This document shows, in pieces, positions 50,341-61,370 of a stretch of DNA of 64,000 bases (the stretch's first letter is position 1; each line of letters opens with the position of its first letter). The stretch is from assembly GCA_014898415.1 (NCBI GenBank), contig RCTD01000008.1:1178001-1242000 (forward strand), read 5' to 3'. A program made the translations under genes and the position numbers. Origin of the DNA: Stromatinia cepivora. Lineage: Eukaryota > Ascomycota > Leotiomycetes > Helotiales > Sclerotiniaceae. The notes under the pieces are model-generated. The model did not search any database and was not told the origin of the DNA. It was given only the letters and a program-made list of their open reading frames with translations.

Positions 50341-52329
50341 CCTTTATTACAATATCGATATTCTGATATTTTGATTTAATACTCCGAATCCTAATCGAAA
50401 TCAATGCTTTTGGGTTTGTATTAGGATATATATTCTCTTAATTATTTCTTAATAATATAAACGATTTTATTATTTCTTGATGGTATTCTATTATCTTCTA
50501 TTTGTGGAAATTTAATCCAGCAAAATAAAGATACTTTATTTATAATCAAGAACTTTTGATTATTTATACGGTTTTTGTTTAATAACGATATTACATTGTA
50601 AGTAATCGATATATTATTATAGTTAAAATAGATTATAATAATCTCTAATACTTTATGAAGAAAAAAGAATTTAATGGTAAATAAACATAATAAATCGAAA
50701 TCCTGACCATCTATGATTTCATAATTATATATAGATCAAATAAATTAAACTCTATCAATAATCTATTAAAATAATTAGATTATACAGAAAATATAAATAG
50801 TATCAATAAAATACTATCTATATTATAAAATAAATTGAAAAGTATTACAATAATAACCATAATTTTCTTTTTCTCGAAAATAGAAATGGAATCCTTATAG
50901 AATACTATAGATCTCTTCCAATAGAAGGGATATAATTTGCCTTTATACGATTCTGAAGGATCGCTGATAGAAACTAATTACAAACAATCAATATTATATC
51001 GAATAACTAGTATATTAACTAACAATAAAACAACATTTGAATTAATATCAAAACCAATAAAAAATGTTTTATTATAGCTTCAAAAGAATAACGATTTTAC
51101 AAAAAGCAAGGAGTATCTGAAATATCGATATAATTCAATTGGAAACACTGCATTTTGGAAAATCGATGTTGACAATTTGTTCACTTATAATAAGCATGTC
51201 TTTGTACTGCCAGATAAAACTATAAAAACCGAAATCTTGAAGACTCATTACAATAATCCTATAGGAAATCATTAAAGTATTAAGAAAACCTAAAAGATAT
51301 TAAAAAACAAATATTTCTAATTTAATATAATAAAAAATATGAAAAGATATATACAAATATATATTATCTACTAATAAATAACTATAAAACATTATTAATT
51401 CTATAATGAATTATAAACTTTATCATTCCTTTTTGATTTTTGAAAAGAAATAATAATGGATTTTATTACAAATCTATCTCCTTCAAAAATAGGTAAATAT
51501 ATATATAATATTATCCTCGTTATTATTAATAAATATACAAAGCTTATTTGATACATTTCAATCAATAAAACAATAATCTTATTCAAATTAGCAAAAGTTC
51601 TGTTTCGATATATTTTTAAGGATTTCGATATATCAAAAGGAATAATTTCAGATTGAAGATCATAATTCACGAATAAATTTTGAGGGAACTTATTTTTCTA
51701 TTTAAGAATATATCGCAAATTATTAATAATGTTCCATTTATAAATTAATAATCAAATGAAACAATAAAATCAGAATTTAATTTATTATATTATATATTAT
51801 ACCAATTAAAAATAAAACAATTGGGTATCATTATTATTCTTAACAGAATTTATATATAATATAATATAATATAATACAATTAGCGAAATATTCTTTAAAG
51901 TAATATATGGATATCTGCTTATGTTTAATTATATCAGTGAGGACACCGATATCGAAGGAAAAGTATCTGTTATATAAGAATGTATCGAATCATTAAACCA
52001 GGAAAGAACAAAGCTGACAGAAATTTGGAATAATTCAATAAAAAAGAGATTGAAGAATAACAAAAAAGATTTATTTTGATGATTTTATATCAATAATAAG
52101 ATTATACTTAATATCAAGAATATTAAATAATTATAATCTAAAAAAAATTCTCCGATTGTTTTATAAGCCCCTTTATTATTACCAATATCAAAAGTAATGA
52201 ATAAATATACAAATTAATATTTCTAGTATTATACAAAATATATAATATCTTTCATATTTCGCTATTCGAATTATGATTTGAATACAAAGATATTGTTGAT
52301 CTCTTGCCTCCTGAAGAAATTAAAGGATA

Positions 52330-52617
52330 TATAGAATATAAAATCGAAAAAATACTAATTTATAAAAAAAGAGAACGAAAAACGCAATATCTGATACAAT
52401 GGAAAAGCTATCAGTTAATGGAAGATATATAAAAAGTTTTATGAAATTTAATATATATCAAAAAGTATTTAAAGAACTACAAAAAAGAAAATACATCGTT
52501 ATTACAATAATAATAAAGAATAAAAAAGTGATACTATCAAAATATATTACAAAAACAAAAGGGATTTGTATTTATATTAGAAAATTAGAATACCTATATT
52601 TAAAAACCTTTATATAA
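52330..52617 (+). pseudogene. G3 chromodomain relic (C-terminus of integrase)
   Basis: Reads EIKGYIEYKIEKILIYKK, then the chromodomain core TQYLIQWKSY (usual QYLVKWKGY); one stop and a frameshift follow. Chromodomains bind methylated histone H3 and steer integration into heterochromatin in related elements, which fits the location inside an AT-rich island. Confidence 0.78.
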
Positions 52618-52739
52618 TCGATTTATTTTAATAAATTATTACAAATATATTATTTTCATTTCGTTATCAAACGTTTACACTTTTTTCGCTTTTTTATCTT
52701 TGCTTTTAACAATCCATTTTCATTTATATTATCCGAATT

Positions 52740-53558
52740 CTCGTTAATATCCGATTCCATTGATTGATAGAATATTCATTGAATATATTTTTCGGTAATA
52801 AGATCCTAATAAAAAATTCATAGAATTATTGCAGAAATAAATATAAAGGGAGATTTAATTACACTTTATAATCGAAATCCGAGAGATCTGTTAACATTTA
52901 ATCATTAATCAATTAAATTCAAATCATTATATTCATTATATCGATCTAAAAGTTTTTTTGCTAATTGATTATACTTACCTAGAACAATATTTATATTATT
53001 ATTATTGGAATCCTCCAAAAGATCGAGATCTTCAATTTGAACTATTGATTTCTTTATTGCAGATATTATTGACTTTATTAGAACTATTGATGATTCTCGA
53101 TGAACAATCGATAGTATTATATTGGTTTTAAGAATTAAATTTAGTTTATCAAAACTTATTAGAAATAGGAATGGTATATTAGTTATTAGAATCTTTTCCT
53201 TTTTAAACCTTTTAGAATTCGATAATTTAATATTTGATTATTGTAGATCTTTATTATCGTTATTAAAAAGTTCAATCAATTTCGATGCTTTTCTTTTGAT
53301 AAAAACCGATTTGGGAGTTTTCCTGATAGATTTTATCTTGATTATTCGAAATATAGCAACCCATAATTTTTTCACTGCCATTCTATCGATACTCCTGATA
53401 TTTTTGGTCTTATCTTTGATTATTTTTCGATATATCAATTTCGCTAATGAAATATGAATGGATTTCGATGATCGAATTGAAGGAATTTTAGGGATCTCTT
53501 CCTTATCCTCTTTGCTAATAATATCTTCCAGTTTATTATCATTCGCTAATTTATCCAT
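52740..53558 (-). pseudogene. Antisense ORF in the 3' region of G3
   Basis: Starts at an ATG at 53558 and is open for 106 codons to 53238. The same frame continues with few stops (the first is TAA where CAA would be expected) to about 52740, about 270 codons in all. The protein is Lys/Ile/Asp-rich and helical, with MAVKKLWVAIFRIIKIK, KTPKSVFIKRKASKLIEL and VLGKYNQLAKKLLDRYNEY. I recognise no domain. Upstream, at about 53850, is a small patch of retained GC (GGCGGCCGAAATGGG), possibly its promoter side. Opposite to gag-pol, downstream of the chromodomain, it is an additional ORF of the element and not a piece of pol. Confidence 0.45.
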
Positions 53559-54396
53559 TAGTTATTGATATAATTATTCGATTATTAATAAGAAACATAA
53601 TGAATTATACCTAATATATCGATAGAATATCACTACAAATTCATATACATTTCTATTAACTTCATTAATTTCTTTATTTGTATATTTAGTATTAATATAA
53701 CTTTCTTTATATCATAAGGTAATTATATCAAATTATATTTCTTCTATTTGCGAAAGAAGATCTTCATTCTCTATATGAATTTAATTTGCCGATCCTTCAA
53801 TTTCCCTAACAATATAATCTCTTCCGATAAGCCCATTTCGGCCGCCTACTATTCACAACGAAACCACAATAAACGGTTTATCATGGGATTAATGTTTTTT
53901 GATAACACTATACAAGGTTTCTTTTTTCAAGTATATTCTGTATATATTAGATTGGGTCCTTTTGGAAAAAAGTATTCCTCATTTATTACCTCTCCTTCAA
54001 GTAAAGATTTTGTATTATCGTAATAAACGATACATTTAGTATAGTGAAAGTATATTGGATATATGAGTTGTAGGGGCACACAAGCCGAATACACTATCAA
54101 TTTGGGAAAAGGCTGAGATATAATAAGGAAAGTAACAAAAAGTTTTAAGATATAATATTGCAATTGCAATACCGAAATACAAAGTTTCGAAAATAGAATT
54201 CCAATGAATTTATATAATCTTCAAAAAGCAGATTATATATATTTTTGTTATTGTTATTATTATTGTTTATCTTTTTATTTATAATACAAAAAGCATTCTA
54301 CGCTATAATTGCCTTATCGATCGATAATTCCCCGTAATTACAAATAAACCAGCAATTCACCAGCTTTTCAAAAGCGAAGCCCCGAAAAGAAGATTC

Positions 54397-54687
54397 TATT
54401 ACAATTGTTGAAAGGATATTATTAGTAAAACTAGAAATCTCTACAAAGAAACAGCTTCATTATTAAAGATCAATATACAATTAATGATCTATTATCAATT
54501 AATTAAAAAACTCTATAAAATCTTTATATTCATTAAATTCTAATATATAATCGGTAGTTTGTTATCGTTCCGATATCGTTCTTTATTGGATTTAAAAGAA
54601 AGAGATTCTTCTAATTAGAAAAGGATAATGGAAAGTTTTATAACTGTTTTAGGACTAATTGATTCTTTGCCATCTGTGACTCTGACA
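54397..54687 (+). repeat. 3' LTR of G3
   Basis: 291 bp, RIP form TATTACAATTGTTG at the start and GTGACTCTGACA at the end; followed by the target duplication TTAAT. Confidence 0.9.
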
Positions 54688-54738
54688 TTAATTCGATAGA
54701 TAGAAGAGTAATCAATTTACTGTATAACTTTATAAGAT

Positions 54739-54805
54739 TCTTTTCTCTCTTTTCTCTCTTTTCTCTCTTTTCTCTCTTTTCTCTCTTTTCTTCCTTCTTC
54801 CTTCT
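54739..54805 (+). repeat. Pyrimidine tandem repeat
   Basis: Five copies of TTTTCTCTC followed by TTCTTCCTTC units, at the return from AT-rich to normal DNA. Between it and the NBR1 stop codon there is only UTR-like sequence with ACCATCATC runs. Confidence 0.9.
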
Positions 54806-55442
54806 TCCTGCTTCCTGCTCGCTTCCTTGGTTTCCATTTCCCCTTCCCTTACCCTTACCCCCCTCTTTACATCCTCAAATCACCATCATCACCATCGTTA
54901 TCACCATCTTCATTCCCATCAATCACCCTCATCATCAACCACCATAAACGATCATATTATCACATTACATCATAACATATCACAAACAAAATATCTGAGC
55001 AGAGAGATTTTTTAATTTAAATCATCATTTCTTTCCTTAACAGATTATTCCTACCTAATAACAAAGCACCACCTTAACCACAACCACAATCACTACAATC
55101 AATCACTGCGTGAAATCTTCCTTGACGAAAAATATTCTCACATATGATTGAAAGTAGTAAAAGAAGAATAAAAGAAAAAGTCCAAAGGAAAAAACGTAAT
55201 TAAAAAGCAACGAGTGAGATAGATCCATTTCCTTTCTGACAAAATAAGTCAAGTAAAAAAAACCCCAAAGCTCCACCCAATTCCCTTGATCCATCCGCTA
55301 TCCAGAGCTTATTTGTGTGTCAATCTTACGCCTGCCTTATTCGTGATAATCCACCCCCATTCCCATCGCCATATTCATCCACGTCCTTTCCATTTACTTA
55401 TGTAATGATCTTCACCCCAATACAATTTCCTGGGTAAGTCGT

Positions 55443-58300
55443 TTATTTCTTAGATACTGACTCCTGCTCGGCGAGGTATTCCTCATCACTAGCATCGAGA
55501 ATATCATATTCCTCATCAGTCATGAATCCATCATCGGCCTCATCATCTTCAAAGTTTTGGTTAAACTCCTCAAAGTCATCATTGAAGATTTCCTCAGAAG
55601 CTGGAACATCTTCTGGTGCTTGTTGAGCCTCCTCGTGAACGCTTGAGATTGGAGATTCCTTATCGAGCTTAGGGAAGATCATTTGACTACCCTCAGCCTT
55701 GGTTGAGGCAGCATCATCATTACATTCGGCTTCGAGTTGGACGGCTTCAACCTTAGCAGCTTCGAGTTGGATGGCTTCAACCTTAGCAGCTTCAGCCTGG
55801 GCAACTTCATTCTTGGCGGCTTCAACCTCGATGGCATCAATCTTGGCGGCCTTCTCATCAATAGCATGCTGGATCATATCGCTGATGGAAGAAAGTGAAA
55901 CTACTTTTCTTGGTTCTTCCTTGACGACTGGAGTTGGCTCATTGACAGTAATGTCACACCAAAGTCTGTGACCGAATTTTTCACCAGTAGGAGTAGTAAG
56001 ACGCCAGTATGAGATGAAGTTACCGGCACGGCTAGGAGTTCTCATCAAGACAGTGAAACCATATTCTTGACCAGGAGCAACTTCAGTATAGCAGGTTGTG
56101 CTCTCAGCAGCGCTGACAAGTTCGTGTACACTGGCTGGGTGTTCAGGATCAACAGCACACATGTTATCACCACCAACAAATCTAACGCTACATCCCGCAG
56201 GCCAAGATGTCTTACCACCATTTCGGAGATACCAGGTTTGTTCAAAGACTGAGTTTGGTGTCATGATGGTACCATCAGCAACTGCATCATGAACGAAGTG
56301 TGCAACTAGTTCCTCTTCAACAGGTGCTGGAAGTTCCTTAGCAGCCTCTTCGACCACAGGAGCCTCCTCGACCATAGGAGCCTCCTCTACCTTGATTGGC
56401 TCTTCGGTCTTGACTTCGGTAGGCTTGACGTCAGCAACTGTTTGAACTTGTGTTGCAGCATTGGTGGATTGAGCTGGTGTGGTCTCAGTTGCCTTGGAAG
56501 TGGTTTGATTGTCAGGACGACGATCACCCATTGGTGCCATAGGTTTACCATTTGGATGATCACCAAGGGTAGTAACGCTAACGTTGCGAACAGGTGTCTT
56601 GAATTTGATAAGAGGATGAGTCTTGTTGTGTGGATTGGATGGACTGGCCTCGCAGCTTGCACAGAAATCGGTATCGTGGCAGACAGCACACTTATAACGA
56701 TCTCCAGTGATGTAAGCGCTCATGGAGTTACCATTGTGATTGCAAAGAGGTCCATCACAGAAGATTCCATGGTGACGAGCCTTGACAACTTGTTGTCGAG
56801 CACCAGTGCTGCTGATAGATTCGTAGAGAGGTACAAATCTGTGACGAGGGTGAATGAAGCTAGCATTTGCAATGCATGAATCGCAGTAATCCCAATCTGG
56901 GCAATCGAGGCACTTATAACGAACACCAAAGATGTATTTGTCACATCCATCACAAACAGCGGCGTGAGCGGTGTTTCGGCCCGGGGCGAGAAGAGCATGA
57001 GCGACAGGGCTGTGGTTGGCATCCTCATCCACGAAGGCGAAGGCGTGCTTAGGGTTGTGACCATGCTTCAAGGATAGATGGCATTGGATACACAAGTCGA
57101 AATCATCACAATCGGTGCAAGTGACGAATCTGTCCTCGGACAATTCCAAGATGCAGCTGTTGCAAGTGCGAGTAGGAATAGGTACCTTCTCTTCGACTGC
57201 AGGTGCAACCAGGGTAGTTTGAGAGGCGGAATATTGGGGTGGCTTAGGTGCGATGGGTCTGTAAGCCGAAAATTGTTTAGGGGCGAGTTTCTCGGTTGTG
57301 CTGTGAATGTATTTGCCTTTATCAACGATGCGTTTGATCAACCAATGATCACCATTGCAAGTGATTCCAGCATCATTACAATCTGGGCACAAGTCGAAAT
57401 CACCATCATCACAGGTGCTGCAATGATAGTGTATATCTGGAATAGGTACACTGCAACTGTTACAGTAAACGGCGAAATTGCCGGTAACAGGAGCTGGTGA
57501 CTTGGGACGTGCTGCAGGCTTGGGAAGAGAAGCCTTGGAGTAGTCTGCTTGGTTATTTCTTTCTTCTTGAGAGACTCTGTCAGTGGAGAATGGAGCAATT
57601 GGTATAAGGCTTGGGCTTGAACTTGAGGCGAGTTCTAGCTGTGTTTTGTAAGCACCGATACCAAGAGCCAACTCATCAAAGTTCTTTTGCATGGAAGCAA
57701 AAGTATCGACGACTTTGTCTACCTTCTCTTTCCCGGCAACTTCTCTGGCCTTAGAAGATCCGGAGTATCCTGATGTAGGCATTGCTGATTCGAAGGTGTG
57801 CATGTCTTTTGCTTCGACAATCTTGGCGGGAGTTGGCTCTTCGTCCTCGACGGTTGCTGGCTTTGGCATGACTGGCACTTTGTCCTTGATGGTAACCTTG
57901 AGTCTAAGCTTAAGCTTAGCCTTGGCAGCACGATACAATTGTTTGTAAACTGAAGGATTGGTCGAATCGAGGATGATGAAAGCAGCAGCGCTATCGGAGT
58001 ATCTCTCGAAAATAGCCTCGGAAGTTGGAGGGATGGCAAGAAGATAACGAAGCTATGTAAATGATCTGATTAGTTATATTTTCAAATGATTATCAAGATC
58101 CATCACGATTAAACAGTACGGTATGTTTGAAGAATCGTGGAGCCTTGTTTATAGATAGATTTGTCGTTATCACATACCTTATCGGGGAGAGTACTAGCAC
58201 CAAGATCACGAAGTGGAAGCTTGAATCTTCTATTGCTACCCTCGATATTAATCTTGAGGGTAACCAGAGTATCTGGAGTTGGTGCTGTGATTGACGCCAT
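55443..58300 (-). CDS. nbr1: NBR1-type selective autophagy receptor (PB1, 4 x ZZ, FW, AIM)
   Basis: Exons 58300-58178 and 58052-55443 give 910 residues; the intron has GTATGT and ACATAG ends, both phase 0. PB1 domain: residues about 11-95 (LVTLKINIEGSNRRFKL ... FIILDSTN), used for oligomerisation or cargo-adaptor binding. Four ZZ zinc fingers follow at about 238-285, 338-379, 408-449 and 472-520, each with the CxxC...CxxC...DFDLC or DWDYC pattern. The NBR1 FW (four-tryptophan) domain is at about 623-745 (QTWYLRNGGKTSWPAGC, then SYWRLTTPTGEKFGHRLWCD). An Ala/Glu/Lys-rich repeat (AAKVEAxQLE, about 785-818) and a very acidic tail follow; the tail contains EEYDIL (YDIL at about 890-893), a good AIM/LIR for Atg8 binding. 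As in other fungal NBR1 proteins I see no UBA. The protein should deliver cargo to autophagosomes or, by ESCRT, to vacuoles. Confidence 0.93.
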
Positions 58301-58317
58301 GATTGAAATTATCAAGA

Positions 58318-58440
58318 CTATTGAAAAGTATCGTTGTCAGTAAATATCCAACAATAAATGATGATATTGTAGAGAGCGGTGACGTGCAATGGAGAGAGTG
58401 TGTGAGAGAGTGAGCGGAGCTTCCTCAAGAATCGACTTAC
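58318..58440 (-). other. Probable 5'-UTR intron of nbr1
   Basis: On the minus strand, donor GTAAGT at 58440, a TTACTGAC branch-like site and acceptor TTCAATAG ending at 58318 enclose 123 nt, 17 bases upstream of the ATG at 58300. No coding potential, so it would splice the leader only. Confidence 0.55.
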
Positions 58441-60407
58441 TCAACTATCTTGGGATGAAAATCAGGACTTTGAATATATTATCTTCGAAGAATCGAAGTA
58501 TTAATATTTGAAGAACCGATCAAAGAATAAAAAGATATCCTTTTGATCTATTATGAAAAGTTATTTATCGTAGGAATTGTTATTGTGATGTGTATGTAGG
58601 AGGAATAGAGGAGAGGATGTGGAGAAGGGAATGTCATGTAAGTAGTAAAATGGAGGTTAGCTTACGAGAACTAGTGTTTCCAGGCAATCCAATCGCTAGA
58701 TAAATAAGCAAGGCTACCGGAGGAGGTACGTGGAAATGCCTTGTAGACCCCTGGGTGGATGAGTGAATGAGTGAATGAGTGAATGATTCAAGGAATTCAA
58801 TCAAATGTGATCAAATCCATGAGTGTTTGTTTGTATGATAAGCTACAAGCTAGAATGAAATAGAAAGAGGCCAAAAATAAAATGAATTCAAGATTTATTT
58901 CAATTGATTGATTAGCCTCTTCTACTTCTTCACTTTATTGCTTTGAAATCCTCTTAATAGTTGTTGAATATCGGTATAAAGTACCTACGTTTGATGCGAC
59001 GCCTTGCTTTTTGATTTGCTTTGATATCAAAATGAGGGGAAACTCATGTATCTCATAAGGTTTACCACTAGTACACATAGAGTACCTCCGTACGAGTAAG
59101 CAATAATCGGTGATAGATGATGAAGTTAGCTTCATAGTAGGCAGCTCACAGAGTAATAATAAGTAGAGTTACATGCATTTAAATATCGAATTATCCTATC
59201 TACATTCCCATCACGAGGTCATTCAATTTCAAACAATTTCAAACAATCCCAAAGAATCCAGCTGAGTGAATCCCGGTGAGGCCATTCCATCTATTCATTC
59301 CACTCTATATAAGAAAAGAGAAAAGTGGCCGAGTATAATATAATATAATAACTTATAAATATACCGAGGTTATACAAGTATAAATATCAAATACCCATCT
59401 AGTATCGAACAATATTCTGGATTCAATTATCTCTCTTCCTCTTGGCCGAGAAGCACAACAGATACTAGAGTTCTCGAACATCGTCACCTCTTATTAGGAC
59501 CTAGATATCTACCAACATAATATAATCCATATCCTAGAATACATCACTCCCCAAAATCGTAAAAAAGAAAACCAAGTCCAAGACATCTATCTACCCATCA
59601 ACCATATAAAAACCACGCGAAATCCACATGTATGTGATTCATTCATTCATTCATCAATATCTCGCCATACCTTCCTTCTTCCAAAATTATCCTCCACCAA
59701 TTCTATCATACTCCAATTCCAATTCAATCCTCACCTTTCATCCTCATCCTCATCCCCATCTCCATCTAAATCAATCTTTACAAGCACAAATATAAAATAT
59801 AAAACTTCACTCACTCAGCCCCTTTACAAAATAACCATCAACAAAATATCCATCTAAAGAATATCCATAAATCCGAAACAAGCTTCATCATCTCCTCTGC
59901 CTATTTGCTTGCTTACCACCTCCCTTCCCTTTCTTTCTTCTCGCCACATGCCACGACACCATTCACCAAACCTTGATTTCCATCTGCTTACGAAGAAGCG
60001 TACAAAGCCCGCCTCATTGAGGCTTCACCATGGAATCGTACGTCGAGAGATGCACTCCGGACTAAGGTAGGTCTAGATATTTCACAAGAATTCATATATC
60101 TATTGTATGCCTAATCATTCATATTTGACAATCTATGTTGAATTGAAAAGGTAATAAATCCCATGCCCTATTCATATCATATTAAATGAAACCCAGAGAA
60201 AAATTCCAGCCAACAAAAGTGCTTGTTACCTTCCTCTTCCTCAAACTTCCCATGAAATAATGAAGAAAACCAAGTACCACGCCACAAACCCCGGCAAGTA
60301 ACAGCTTATGTTTGCAGAAAAGTGCTTGTACAACCGTACGCCTCTGAATAATATATCCACCTAGCACTCTTATTTGTCTCCCCTCTAATCCATCCATCAA
60401 TTACTTT
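58441..60407. other. nbr1 promoter and antizyme 3' region
   Basis: About 2 kb without a supported gene. It holds GTGAATGA units (58757-58795), short CAATTTCAAA repeats (59226-59246) and TTCATTCA repeats (59638-59654). Near 59975-60066 on the plus strand there is a protein-like stretch (YEEAYKARLIEASPWNRT) that ends at a strong donor AAG|GTAGGT, but no partner exon could be found. Confidence 0.4.
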
Positions 60408-61370
60408 TCAGACTTCTAATCCCATCAATAACCATTTATCACTCGTGGTATCCAATTGATGCGACCACATGTCCAAGGTTGTCAATTCGAATCCAACCCA
60501 ACGAAGACTTTTGAGAAACGCCGACCTATCTCCATCAGGAATCGATCGATCGACACAAACAACCACTTGTGGGACTGCGAATACTTCATCCGCGAGTTCA
60601 ATAAGTGCCATAAGTCTATAGCCATTAGTAAAATAGATCGTGGTTACAAAAAAAAAAGATAATCCTTACCCATGTTTTAAATCCCTTCCAATGACCGAAC
60701 TATCAAAGAATGCAAAAAGTGTTTTCTCATCTCCATTTCCGCCAACAAATCCTCGAAAACTGCATCCCCCAGTATAATCCCAGATCTCGACCCAAGCATC
60801 GATTGCATGGCCCGGTTTGACGTTACCAAAGTAATTATCATGCGTATCCACATTATCGTCAAGACTTGAATACGTGTCCGCACCCATCACGTTTGAGTCA
60901 TTACTAGCACTTCCTTCTTCACCAAGGAAAATGGTTTTCATGTTCTCGCAAAAGAGTCTCTCACACTCTTCCCGGATGGCGTACGCTGCCCCCTCTTTGC
61001 GGCTTGTAGTTCTGCCTCGCGCATCTCGTTTCTTCGATAAGTTGTTGATTGACGCGAATTCGTTGGCAGATCTCAAGGCCGCAAGAGGGGGACTTGATGG
61101 AGGGGAAATTGACCCTGAGCGGACCTCAGGGATACCACTTTGCCCTATTGAAAAATATTAGTATTTTATGTTGGTACGAGAATGTTCAATTTATTCGAGC
61201 GGAAAAGGGGAAACTCACCCGCCGGCGCCGGTAGTGGAGTAATGGAATCCAGAAAGACGAGCGGAAGAATCGACGATGTAACAACTGGCGAGGACGTTGG
61301 CTTGAGAGCTAACTACCTCGCCGCCACAATTACTACTACTACTATGACTATTTTTCATACTTGGAGCCAT
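60408..61370 (-). CDS. OAZ1: Ornithine decarboxylase antizyme, +1 programmed frameshift
   Basis: Exons 61370-61219, 61144-60670 and 60615-60408. Donors GTGAGT and GTAAGG, acceptors CAATAG and CTATAG; phases fit exactly. ORF1 starts at ATG in an ideal context (AACAATGG) and stops at UGA (61128-61126) after 56 residues ending AKWYP. ORF2 lies in the +1 frame and joins when one U is skipped at CCC-UGA, giving 277 residues. ORF2 carries the antizyme signature: CERLFCENMKTIFLGE, AWVEIWDYTGGCSF, FFDSSVIGRDLKHG, LMALIELADE, VVVCVDR, SLRWVGFELTTL and SDKWLLMGLEV at the end. Antizyme binds ornithine decarboxylase, breaks its dimer, sends it to the proteasome without ubiquitin and limits polyamine uptake; rising polyamines stimulate the frameshift. 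The length is close to yeast Oaz1. The gene appears intact. Confidence 0.92.
61126..61137 (-). promoter_or_regulatory. +1 ribosomal frameshift site of antizyme
   Basis: On the minus strand UGG-UAU-CCC-UGA-G: ORF1 meets UGA, while reading GAG GUC after skipping the U enters ORF2. The UGA stop and the preceding slow or slippery codon match antizyme sites (UCC-UGA in animals). The site lies 17 nt into exon 2, so it only forms after splicing of intron 1. Sequence after it is pyrimidine-rich (AATTTCCCCTCC). Confidence 0.88.

Larger units (their letters stand above)
47231..54687 (+). mobile_element. G3: full-length chromodomain Ty3/Gypsy retrotransposon, decayed
   Basis: Two 291-bp LTRs (47231-47521, 54397-54687) with exact target duplication TTAAT (47226-47230, 54688-54692). 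A purine tract (CCCCGAAAAGAAG) precedes the 3' LTR. On the plus strand come gag (about 47.6-48.7 kb), protease (near 48.9 kb), RT (about 49.5-50.1 kb), RNase H (50.1-50.6 kb), integrase (about 51.1-52.2 kb) and a C-terminal chromodomain (about 52.3-52.6 kb). The order RT-RNase H-integrase-chromodomain places it among the chromoviruses. RIP-type stops and frameshifts rule out function. It differs from typical 5.5-6.5 kb elements by about 1.8 kb between chromodomain and 3' LTR that carries an antisense ORF. Confidence 0.9.

Noticed and set aside
53122..53457. Plus-strand 111-codon hydrophobic ORF in G3
   Set aside because: Exact complement of the antisense ORF, which has the better composition and an upstream ATG; treated as its shadow.
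59948..60068. Plus-strand 40-codon ORF from ATGCCACGACACC
   Set aside because: Overlaps the exon-like stretch in another frame, ends at the donor site, and has no homology that I recognise.
61138..61143. Alternative acceptor CAAAG that would fuse antizyme frames without frameshifting
   Set aside because: The upstream CAATAG acceptor has a proper branch site (ACTAAT) and pyrimidine run, and yields the UGA recoding site expected for antizyme genes.
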